Assembly (NCBI GenBank): GCA_942159475.1
Contig: OW804095.1
Coordinates: forward strand, 61,408,773 to 61,472,772
DNA length: 64,000 bases
Source: Sthenelais limicola
Taxonomy: Eukaryota; Annelida; Polychaeta; Phyllodocida; Sigalionidae
Direction: 5' to 3'
The notes under the pieces were generated by a model, which worked only from the letters and a program-made list of their open reading frames with translations, had not been told where the DNA came from and did not search any database. Position numbers and translations under genes: made by a program. This document shows positions 34,567 to 44,000 of this stretch, piece by piece. Numbering within the stretch: position 1 is the stretch's first letter; each line of letters opens with the position of its first letter.

Positions 34567-37416
34567 ATGGCCCTAACTAAGGGTTTATCTATATGCCACC
34601 TAAACACTCGAAGCATAGCAGGGAAATTCGATCTCTTCAAGCAAGAACTGCTACTACTCAAACCTGCAATAATGACATTATCTGAAACTTGGCTACACCC
34701 GAACATCACTGATAACGAGCTCTCAATACCTGGCTACTCGCTCTGTCGTCTGGACAGATCTTGGACGCTACCTGATAACCCCTCACCTAAGAAGGGTGGT
34801 GGGGTAGCATTCTTTATCAACTCAAACATTGACTTCTCATCAATTGATAATTTGAACACAAGCTCTCCTGATGTGGAATGTGCTTGGATCAGATTGAATA
34901 TTATGAACACTAAACCCATTTTCATAGGCTCTCTCTATAGACCACCCTCCGGAAGCACACAGAACCTTATCAGTTACCTTACTGAGTCGTTAAATCAGAT
35001 CTCATTGACCAAAAAAGCAGAAATATTCCTTTTAGGCGACTTCAATATCAATTATAATGACAACTCCTCGAATGATAAAAAACAACTGAAATCACTTCAA
35101 ACTGAATTCAACTTAAAACAAATTATCTCAAGCCCTACTAGATACCACCTTAACAGGGAGAATTTGCTCCTGGGAACCATTATAGATCATATCTACACTA
35201 ACTCCGAAATTATACATGACTCAGGGCTAATCAACCTCAACCTCAGTGACCACGAATTAATCTACCTTACAAGAAAAAAATCTAAAATCAAAATAGAAAA
35301 AACTGTGAAATGGTCTAGACCTCTTAAGAACCTAAACGTTAGAGAATTCACCCACAGACTAAGAGTAGAATACCCATGGGAAACATTCCACAATATCCAA
35401 TGCCCGATCAGAGCTTGGAAATTAATCATCAGCAGGATTACCCTACTGTTGGATAGAATGGCCCCCCTGAAAAAAACCCAAATCAGGATAAGCAACGACC
35501 CATGGATAACCCCTGAGATTATAGAGAAATTGAAAGACAAAAATCGTGCCAGAAAAAAGGCTACCAAGTCTAAAAGTCCCCATGATTGGGAGAATGCCAA
35601 GACACTGAATAAACAAGCAAAAACTGCGCTCTTTAATGCTAAAAAAAACTTCATAACAAATGAACTAAATCACGCAAACAGAGATCCCAAAAAGTTCTGG
35701 GAACTAATAAACTCGATTTCGCACAACAATAACAGATCAACAACTATCAATCTAACTGATGCATCAAATGATCCAATCCCACAAGACAAACTGCCCAATT
35801 ATATTAATACGTACTTCGCCACAATTGCCTCAAACCTCACGGAAGGCATGTCCCCTGACTGGCGCCCCCAGACGCAACCAGCTCTAAGTTCCCTTCAGCA
35901 GATTTCGACTACAGAAACTGAAGTTGAAACCCTGCTTAAGAAAATAGACCCTAATAAATCATCTTCAATTGAACACCTTCCCAACTCCATCCTTAAACCG
36001 GCCCTTCTCAAAATTTGTAAAGAATTCACCTACTGTATCAACCTCTCCTTTACCTCAGCCACCTTCCCAGATGATTGGAAACTAGCCAAAATAATACCCC
36101 TTTTCAAGAGTGGAAATCCCAACAAAATAAATAATTACAGACCCATAGCCCTTCTACCCACACCAAGCAAAATCATCGAAAAAATAGTCCACGACAGAAT
36201 ATACCAATACCTGTTAATGTACGACATTCTTGACACACACCAGTTCGGCTTCAGACCTGGGCGATCTACGGTAGATGCCATTGGTAAATTCGCAGATGAG
36301 GTATTATGGAGCCTAGACCAAAACATAGACACTCTTGTTTCATTCATAGACTTTAGAAAGGCTTTTGACCTTGTGAACCACTCTATTCTGATATCCAAAC
36401 TAAATATAGGCATCAACGGGCCACTTCTAAACTGGTGCAGATCGTACCTCCAGAACAGGAAGCAGATGACAATAGTAAACAATAACCTCTCTGATATGGC
36501 ACCCACTACAACAGGAGTCCCTCAGGGTTCTATTATAGGACCCCTGATGTTCATCATCTTTATCAATGACATTACATCCAACATTAGAATCACTAAAATA
36601 TCACTATACGCAGACAACACCCTAATCTACTCCCATGGCAAGGATCTCGACTTACTTTACACTAACATGCAAAACTCAATTGACTCTCTCCACACTTGGT
36701 GTACTAATAACCTATTTCTGGTTAATGCGACAAAATCAAATACAATGTTCATCTCAAGGTCAAACCAAAACAGGAAATTGTGTAAATCAAAAGCAATACT
36801 CTATCATGGCAATCAACTGAAACAAGTACCTACATACAAGTACCTAGGTTTCCTAATCGACGATAAAATGAACTTTCGGCCTCACATGAACCAATCAATC
36901 AAAACAATTGCCCATAAAACTCACCATCTGCATAAAATAAGGAAGTATATAAACTCTCAAACGGCACTACAAATTTATAAGACTAAGATTCTACCATATT
37001 TTGACTACTGCGATGTAATCATACACAACGCCAATCCCCAGTTATTGCAAAAACTTCAGAGGCTACAAAATAAGTCGCTGAAAATAGCCATGAATCTGCC
37101 CTTTGATACACCCACCCTCCAACTACATACACAAGCCAGAGTCCCTCTTCTTGAGAACAGAAGGAAAACACATTTACGAGCACTTGCCTATAGAAAATCC
37201 AAAATCCCGGAATTGGTAAACAACCCAACAAGGCCCACTAGGGGTAATGAGGGGATTACCCTCAAAACCCCCAGATTTCTCACTAAGTATGGTCGCAACT
37301 CATTACAGATCAAATGTGCTCACTCATGGAATGAGCTTTCAGCTAGACAGCGTGGAATAGGTACCATCGAAGCTTTTAAGTCGAACCAGAGAATCTGGCT
37401 TCAATCATTATTTTAA
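34567..37416 (+). CDS. LINE ORF: apurinic-type endonuclease plus reverse transcriptase, RT box mutated
   Basis: The frame is uninterrupted (949 codons from ATG 34567; a TAG closes it upstream at 34447-34449). Residues about 5-225 form the APE endonuclease, with HLNTRSI, SETWL, GDFNIN and the terminal SDHELI. RT motifs follow at about 505-760: PLFKSGN, NYRPIALL, QFGFRPGRST, DFRKAFD, GVPQGSIIGP and the palm box. The C-terminus is basic and helical. The palm box reads YADN where YADD is expected: codon AAC at 36616-36618, one G-to-A change from GAC. The second Asp binds a catalytic metal in this family, so the enzyme is predicted dead despite the clean frame. The product would nick target DNA and copy its own RNA there. 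Confidence 0.93.
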   Translation: MALTKGLSICHLNTRSIAGKFDLFKQELLLLKPAIMTLSETWLHPNITDNELSIPGYSLCRLDRSWTLPDNPSPKKGGGVAFFINSNIDFSSIDNLNTSSPDVECAWIRLNIMNTKPIFIGSLYRPPSGSTQNLISYLTESLNQISLTKKAEIFLLGDFNINYNDNSSNDKKQLKSLQTEFNLKQIISSPTRYHLNRENLLLGTIIDHIYTNSEIIHDSGLINLNLSDHELIYLTRKKSKIKIEKTVKWSRPLKNLNVREFTHRLRVEYPWETFHNIQCPIRAWKLIISRITLLLDRMAPLKKTQIRISNDPWITPEIIEKLKDKNRARKKATKSKSPHDWENAKTLNKQAKTALFNAKKNFITNELNHANRDPKKFWELINSISHNNNRSTTINLTDASNDPIPQDKLPNYINTYFATIASNLTEGMSPDWRPQTQPALSSLQQISTTETEVETLLKKIDPNKSSSIEHLPNSILKPALLKICKEFTYCINLSFTSATFPDDWKLAKIIPLFKSGNPNKINNYRPIALLPTPSKIIEKIVHDRIYQYLLMYDILDTHQFGFRPGRSTVDAIGKFADEVLWSLDQNIDTLVSFIDFRKAFDLVNHSILISKLNIGINGPLLNWCRSYLQNRKQMTIVNNNLSDMAPTTTGVPQGSIIGPLMFIIFINDITSNIRITKISLYADNTLIYSHGKDLDLLYTNMQNSIDSLHTWCTNNLFLVNATKSNTMFISRSNQNRKLCKSKAILYHGNQLKQVPTYKYLGFLIDDKMNFRPHMNQSIKTIAHKTHHLHKIRKYINSQTALQIYKTKILPYFDYCDVIIHNANPQLLQKLQRLQNKSLKIAMNLPFDTPTLQLHTQARVPLLENRRKTHLRALAYRKSKIPELVNNPTRPTRGNEGITLKTPRFLTKYGRNSLQIKCAHSWNELSARQRGIGTIEAFKSNQRIWLQSLF

Positions 37417-37464
37417 AGTATCAGTTTAACATTAACATTCATAGTACCCCTTAGCTACATACAC

Positions 37465-37874
37465 AGAGCACTAACACTCAGAGATAGTGGCAAAGTGACT
37501 CCTCACCTGCTCTTTATCCTATCCTATGATCCACAAAGAACTGTCCCTTCCCTCCGTTACCTCACGTCCCCCAATACTCACTCGATGTAATCGATCCAAC
37601 ATATTGTCCATATTGTAAATTGTAAATAAGGATCATGAACCTCGAGAGCACTAACACTCTGAGTCAGTGGCAAAGTCTCATCCCAGCTGATCCTTTTCAC
37701 CTATATTTTAAACTTGAATTATTGTTTTATGTAAGGACACTAACACTCCGAGACAGTGGCAAAGTGATCCTCTTCTATCCTTTTACCTCTGTAAATCGCT
37801 TAATCGTGCATAATGAACCTTGATCAGTATTTTAAACCGGACGCTACCACTCCGAGTCAGTGGCAAAGTGATTC
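37465..37874 (+). repeat. Four spaced copies of a motif of about 36 bp in the LINE 3' UTR
   Basis: Copies start near 37465, 37646, 37735 and 37838. Each reads roughly R-G-CACTAACACTC-GAG-CAGTGGCAAAGT with small differences, spaced about 90-180 bp apart. They lie between the ORF stop and the poly(A) tail, so they belong to the LINE. Confidence 0.8.
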
Positions 37875-38281
37875 AGTATTTAACCATATACACTCTAAAA
37901 TTTCTCCCGAAATAGCTGTTCATTTGTAACATATCCTGTACATTGTGCACAAATGTTTGTACACCTGGGGCCTGTGAAAAACCCAAATTCGGGATTTTGC
38001 TAACCCAGTATAAATAAAAGTTTAAAAAAAAAAAAATATTATTTGATAAAACTGGTTTAATATGGCCGAAATTAGGCAGAAAAATAGGCAAAAACGGACG
38101 TTTCTGAAGCATAGGTGTAGGAATCGAAATATTTGCGAGAGCCTTCCCAAACTTTGTCTGCATTATGCTGACATTCCTTGCTATATGTATGTCGAAGATT
38201 GTAGAGATTCAATGAATTTTATTTTTTCTAAAAATATGGCCTCCTGAAATCAAATGCTGCCCGCTTGGGAGAATTACTCAT

Positions 38282-39104
38282 AACTATTATTTATTATATA
38301 CGCGTTGCCGTTCAAACAACGTATTGTAGAGTTGTATACGCTGTGTGCGTATACAACTCCACGCTCTGAGTTGTGTTGTATACAACTCCACGCTCTGAGT
38401 GCCAAGCCGAAGGGTCTTATGACAGCGCAAAAATGAATTAATAAACTAAAATCCTTTGATCATTATCAATGCCTACCTTTTTTCAAACCATTACTTTATT
38501 TTGAATAGATTTAAAGCTGTGAAAGTGTCTAAAATTGATTTGGAACTGTGAGCTAGTTTTCTCAAAGTTTCCCTTCGCCCCAAGGCTGGTACAACAGCGT
38601 GGTGCATATATAGTAGTAGGCCTACTAAAAACAAAAGCATGATCATGTATCTTATAAGGTTGCAATTTGATAATATTTCTACAAAATATACATTGTTTTC
38701 TCTTATATAAAGCATATATAATAAATCAGATAAATCACTTGTGGGTCTTCGTCGCTTGGAATATCGCACTCGTTGCAACCGCGCAACACACTCAGCCTTT
38801 CTGGAATATCATGGCTCGAAGTAAATACAACACTGTAGTATACTTTCAAAGACACATTAAAGACACAACGCTGAGTTACAGTATAGCATTTATTTGACTT
38901 GGGGTACTTCACATTTGCGACATCGTATATCAAGATATTAAGCAATGTATGATACAATTCTTGAGATGGAATTTGACAAGTTAAGAATTACAATGGTAGT
39001 CATGGCAACCTGAGACATGAGAGTTTGTAATAATTAGATATCAGGAAAGTTATACATGATATAATACTGCTTGTAGTATTCGATTTAACATGTTGTGATA
39101 ATAA
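38282..39104. other. Non-coding stretch with a perfect hairpin
   Basis: At 38329-38359 a 13-bp perfect inverted repeat (GAGTTGTATACGC / GCGTATACAACTC) flanks a TGTGT loop. Its right arm begins a 23-bp direct repeat (38349-38371 and 38378-38400). No gene is seen in the rest. Confidence 0.7.
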
Positions 39105-39802
39105 GTCTAGCTTGTAGATAAGTCAATTTCAGTTGAATTAACTGTAATAAAGAGGCCAATGCGTAGCAAATTTAATTATCAGAAATACGAGAGAGTGCAT
39201 GGTGCACTGAGTTCTTGTAAAGTTTCTGGGAGTTAATATGTGCAGGCATACATCTATTTATGGCGCTATTGATAGAACTTGACTGCCGCCCCTGTTTGGC
39301 TATTCAGTGCACCACCCGGACCGGTGCTGGTTTTACTCACTCCAACTACAGCCAGCACTCAACTCGGACTTACCCTCACTACACACACACTTTGTTTTTT
39401 GGCTAAGACTTTACAATGGTTGGCACAGTTGTCCGCAATTGTAGGGGTTGTAAGAACAAACATGTTCACCCCTGGGGCATAAAGTGTGTTTATGTGCTGG
39501 CTGGCAAAGCCAAGGCTATGGAAATGGGACAATCTGAAGATAAGTATCTTGATTTCTTACCTGCCATACCGGCGCCCAGTCCTTCGGATCAGGAGGTGGC
39601 AGGGGAAGCAGATGAGAATACCGCGGACTTACCCCCTCTCATTGTTACTAAAACGGAGCCTGTGGATGTCTAGCTTGTAGATAAGTCAATTTCAGTTGAA
39701 TTAACTGTAATAAAGAGGCCAATGCGTAGCAAATTTAATTATCAGAAATACGAGAGAGTGCATGGTGCACTGAGTTCTTGTAAAGTTTCTGGGAGTTAAT
39801 AT
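39105..39802 (+). mobile_element. Miniature element with identical 135-bp direct terminal repeats
   Basis: 39105-39239 and 39668-39802 are identical by eye (GTCTAGCTTGTAG ... GGGAGTTAATAT) and each contains an AATAAA. The interior of 428 bp carries one 85-aa ORF whose stop lies in the first bases of the second repeat. This resembles a TRIM/SMART-type LTR element. TG...CA ends, primer site and target duplication were not found, so a simple segmental duplication is the alternative. Confidence 0.6.
39416..39673 (+). CDS. 85-aa protein with a C-x2-C-x5-H-x2-P-x-G-x2-C motif
   Basis: ATG 39416 follows a short leader. Residues 9-24 read CRGCKNKHVHPWGIKC, a compact zinc-binding-like motif. The rest is acidic and Pro/Ser-rich, ending in KTEPVDV. 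A Lys-Thr-Glu-Pro tail recalls a SUMO-type motif (VKTEP-like), but this is only a resemblance. The ORF lies inside the 135-bp direct repeats, and its last codon and stop are provided by the right repeat. It could be a gag-like remnant of a miniature LTR element or an independent small gene. I do not recognise the family. Confidence 0.5.
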   Translation: MVGTVVRNCRGCKNKHVHPWGIKCVYVLAGKAKAMEMGQSEDKYLDFLPAIPAPSPSDQEVAGEADENTADLPPLIVTKTEPVDV

Positions 39803-41073
39803 AAGCAAAAACTGCATCGGAGGCCCATGTACCATGAAGCCTAATGTCTGTAAGAGATGCGTCAAGCGCACAGGGGGTAAGGGAGATCCTATCTGGGCCC
39901 TCCGGTAATAGGTAGGACTGGTTAGGCAAAACACATATTTATCTTTTATTTTTAAGCGTTAACGAATTTTCCGCTGAATACCGCGGTAGGCGAATCACAC
40001 GGGGGGGGGGGGGGGGGGGTGCGGGGTTGTCACCATTGATCTGTAAAATCACATATGCATGGAAATCAACAGTTAGATGTAAAGTAGATTCAAGCGTTGA
40101 TCGTGGTACACCGTTTTACCGTCTTAAATCAGAGGCTGTAAAATTATATTGTTGTTGCATACGAAGATGAGGTAATGGGAATTGAGTCAAGGATAATCAG
40201 TGTAGTATAGTATAGATAATATAGTGAAACAACAAATGGAAAGATTAACATACCATCTAGGGTAATTTAATGTAAGACTATTGTCTGCATTGTTCCTATT
40301 ATACTAAATCATATCAAAACGTAATAGGTATAGACTCATTCGAATTCCCTAGCATAACTTGAGTGAATAACACATGGTTAGGTATAATTGATAAGCTACT
40401 AACTATATGTTCACTGTCATTGATGTAGTGTGTAGCTATACATGTATCTATTGTATTTCAATATTATAAGACATACGTAACATTGTCTGGTACCAATAAA
40501 CTGCATGCATGCAGTTATACTTCGACAATATAATGTATAACACAATACAGGAACTAGTAAAGATGTTCATGTCATTTCTTATGTTGGACCGAAACCCCCG
40601 CAAACAGACGCACATGGTTTTTTTCCCCTTCGAATGAAGACACATTCTGTAAAATTGTAAATAATATTATTTATACAGTACTTTGTACGTTGGGTTGAAA
40701 AATGATAATTCGTGTCCGTATAATCATGTCCTTAATTCAAATGATTAACGGTGGGGGGGGGGGGGATAATAAATAATGAAAATATACCTATTAAATTTTT
40801 TTATGCAACCACGTGATTTTGAAGCATTAATGTTCGTCCAGTCCAGGGGAATGCATTAATGCATTGTCCCTCTGTAATATCCTATGTAAACCCCAAAACA
40901 GACGCACATGGTTTTCTTTAATTCTCTTGGAATGAAGACACATTCTGTAAAATTATAAATAAAGTTTACAGTACTTCGTACGTTGCATTGAAAAATAATA
41001 GTTTGTGTCCGTATAATCATGCCCTTAATTAATTCAAATGGTTATGTTTTTAATGTTGTTTGTTCAAATGTTT
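39803..41073. other. Region 3' of the homeobox gene, with poly-G and a duplicated segment
   Basis: There is no gene. A run of 19 G lies at 40001-40019 and one of 13 G at 40753-40765. Segments 40578-40750 and 40879-41041 are about 80% similar direct copies. The minus-strand homeobox transcript would read through here as 3' UTR. Confidence 0.55.
40578..41041. repeat. Tandem pair of segments of about 165 bp in the homeobox 3' UTR
   Basis: Copy 1 (40578-40750) and copy 2 (40879-41041) share CAGACGCACATGGTTTT, GAATGAAGACACATTCTGTAA and GTGTCCGTATAATCATG in the same order. Copy 2 ends 33 nt from the homeobox stop codon. Confidence 0.85.
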
Positions 41074-44000
41074 TTAATCTTTATCTTCTTCACTTTCATC
41101 GCCCTCGATGTGGGCAAACCCTGGTCGTCGAGCCATGAAGAGACCCATGAAGCCGATACTCTGAATGTGTTCTCTAGCCTTCTGCCGGAGCATAGCAATG
41201 CTTGTCTGGCGTCGGTCTTCTGTATTGCCGCTTGCCGCTGAGGACGTCATAGCCTCCAATTCCCTATGAGTAGCCAGAAGCGGCGGTGGGAGTGTGGGAG
41301 GAAGGACTGATATGAGAGGAGAGGCTTTACTACTATTGCCTTGCCCGTCCAGGCGTTTGTGAGCAAAGGATAATGAGCTAGAGCCGGTCTTCTCTCGCAG
41401 CTTTTCTTGCTTTCTCCACTTTGCGCGTCTGTTCTGGAACCAGACCTGTGTGAGAGGAAGTTCATGGTAAATACGTATCTGTTGTCATGAATAAATTACC
41501 ATACAATGGTATCAAGAAAAACGCAAAACATTCCCTTATGTGAGGTACACAACAGAACTATAATAGTTATGTGGGTACACTAACATATTTTTCCTTTGAT
41601 TTGTTCCGTTATTTTTTGCTAGGGTTCTATTATGTGATTAAGTAAATCGCCGAAAGACACATGTCATCACCTCCCTTCAACCCGGAAAAATCTATCATGT
41701 AATTTGTTATTCAACTCCGCGTCCACATTATTTGATACAGAATTATCGATATCCTAGATTAAATAAACTCACTTAATCCAGTTTGATAGGGGTAATTGCC
41801 AATTCTATAAACAAAATCTAAGGCGAAACTCGGAACTATGAAAGATGACACTTCCTAAAGTGCTCGGCGTGTGTTCATAGGCTCACTTCTGCAAATCGTT
41901 CGCCATCGATTTCGTTTGGAAGCAGCAGACGACAAATTGGGAAATCAAGACGCACAAACAAAGTGGCTGGTGAAAGACCATGCGATCGCACCTCCCTCGT
42001 AAACAGACCACTAACCATGATTCAATATCAATTAATCTTAGATGAAGTCGTAAAAGCTCAACGTGTACCTAAGCGAAAAACGAAACAGAGGACTATAAAT
42101 CAGGTGAAACGAGACGACGCTTGTATCTTGACATAGGGGTCGTTGGGAGGCGGTTTGTTTGATCGCCACGCCGGCTGTGCCTTCCCACCACAGGACCGTC
42201 GCCATGGAACTGGCCATACGCGGTCAGGAGAAAGTGAGACAAGAGGAACTGACCCCACGGCTTATGATCCTTTTGTGATAGAGTTATTGCTATAACATCT
42301 GTATCTTTCTCAGCATCTGCAAACTGGCTTGTTGCCACAAACCGTCAACGAATGTCTACTAATTCTATCATTGCATCCAGCGCAGTACTGGATGGGTCTT
42401 TGTTCCAATGGCTCTTCTCCTTGCTACAAATTAAATATTGTTCCATCTCTATTATACCTTCCGTGTGGCCACAATAAAGAAGGCTAGAAGAAAATTCGTC
42501 TAATATACTTTAAACACTTTATGCAGGCGTCTTTTATACCGTACATGTATATGGAATTCTATCTGGTTAATTTTTAAAAAAAATCTTCTGACAATGTATT
42601 CCCTCTTCCCTCGTATACTGACTATGTGCCGCGTATAATCGAGACTGTATTCGTATTCCATCGAAAATGGTAAAATATCCGATTTTCTGCAGGAAATCGT
42701 GGAATAAAAGTAACAAAACCATAATGTGATGTAGGCCTACTCGGTGAACAATATATAATATTAGCCTCGTAAGCCCAGAAGCAACTCGGCCTACGGCCTC
42801 TTTCCTTTTGGGATTACTCGGCGAATATAGTCCACCTTGTACGCCACACTATGGTATTCTTACTAGTACTTTTCCCATATAAAACTGATAAAAACATGTT
42901 GACGCTTTGAATTTTCGACAAGTTAAAGGATTCGAAATGCATTCGTGATAGTTGACCCGGGTCGGTGAATGTATCCGCCAACTAAAGTCTTCCTCCCTGG
43001 AATCAAGGGGAAGTGTTTTGGAAAACATCCTACAAATGCTAAGTTAAAAAAATCAAAGAAAGGAAAAGCTAAATCCTGTGGAAAACGCGTGTGTCAAGGA
43101 GAAAGCGTTGCCGATGATCTCACATACCGATTAGGCCCACGCAGACTCGTGGATAAGTTCTGCGTCGTTCCCAGTACAGCGCCTGAACTCGCATTTGGTG
43201 CGACCCAAGTCTCAAACGCAAGTAGTATATCGAAATGGTACAACGTATAAGGCATAAACATGAATGATTTAAGTGGGTATACGTAAACGTATTGGTAAAT
43301 TATTCCAGGGATTATTAGCTATTAACTGTTCAATTAAAAAAAAAATCAAAAATCAAAATTTGAAACAAATCCAATATATTCCTGATTCCTGTAAACGAGT
43401 TACTGTAAACGTATTTATTTTCGCGCAGATAAATTTTCGCGCACTAGGTATTTTTGGCACCTTTTCGCACGGATTTAAATTCGCGCAGCAAGGAAGTCTC
43501 ACACCTTGTTCATGCAATAACTATACCTTTCGCGCAGGCTTTATTTTCACGCACGTAGGTGGGTGCGCGAAAATAGCGAATTTCGGAGCGAATTTCTGGA
43601 GTAACACCTTGTTTCATTCTCTATTAATATCGTTGAGGTCCTGGAGTGGTGTGGAATATAAATATTTCCATTCTGCTTCTTCTATTTAAAAACCCCTTTG
43701 TCTCCTAAGACATATATACGCATACTGTCCCTGGAATACACGCTTTATTTTTCAAAAGTTCTGTATACCTGTATTTACTTCGGATCATCTCTTGGCCATT
43801 CATATAGAAACAATAGGCCTAGATATTAAAGGAGGAGATTTTGTCTCCTTTATATTCGACCCTTTTTAAAACTAACTACCACATCTTGGCCTACTCTGAC
43901 ATATACTTGGTTAGTGGTTAGGAGTAGGAGCAGCACTTTGTTCATAGAGAAGATTAGTTTTACTACTGAGTGCCAAGGCGGATATTTTCTAGGAAGAGGG

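Larger units (their letters stand above)
34317..38036 (+). mobile_element. Near full-length single-ORF LINE inserted in the right inverted repeat
   Basis: The element starts after ...CACTATATT and ends in a 13-base A run at 38024-38036 followed by TATT, giving a short ATATT-type target duplication. It has a 250-nt 5' leader, one APE-RT ORF and a 620-nt 3' UTR with four spaced copies of a motif of about 36 bp. The APE endonuclease, RT and single-ORF plan fit the Jockey/CR1/L2-type groups. Confidence 0.88.
33044..38280. mobile_element. TA-flanked element with about 470-bp terminal inverted repeats, split by a LINE
   Basis: The left arm (33044 to about 33510) is inverted relative to a right arm made of two pieces, 34094-34316 and 38037-38280. 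The pieces add up to about the same length and the LINE sits exactly between them. The ends are TGAGTAATTCTCCC / GGGAGAATTACTCA with TA at 33042-33043 and 38281-38282, as in Tc1/mariner-type insertions. The arms are about 75-80% similar by eye. The 583-bp centre (33511-34093) has no recognisable coding, so this is a non-autonomous, foldback-like element of about 1.5 kb before the LINE arrived. Confidence 0.8.
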
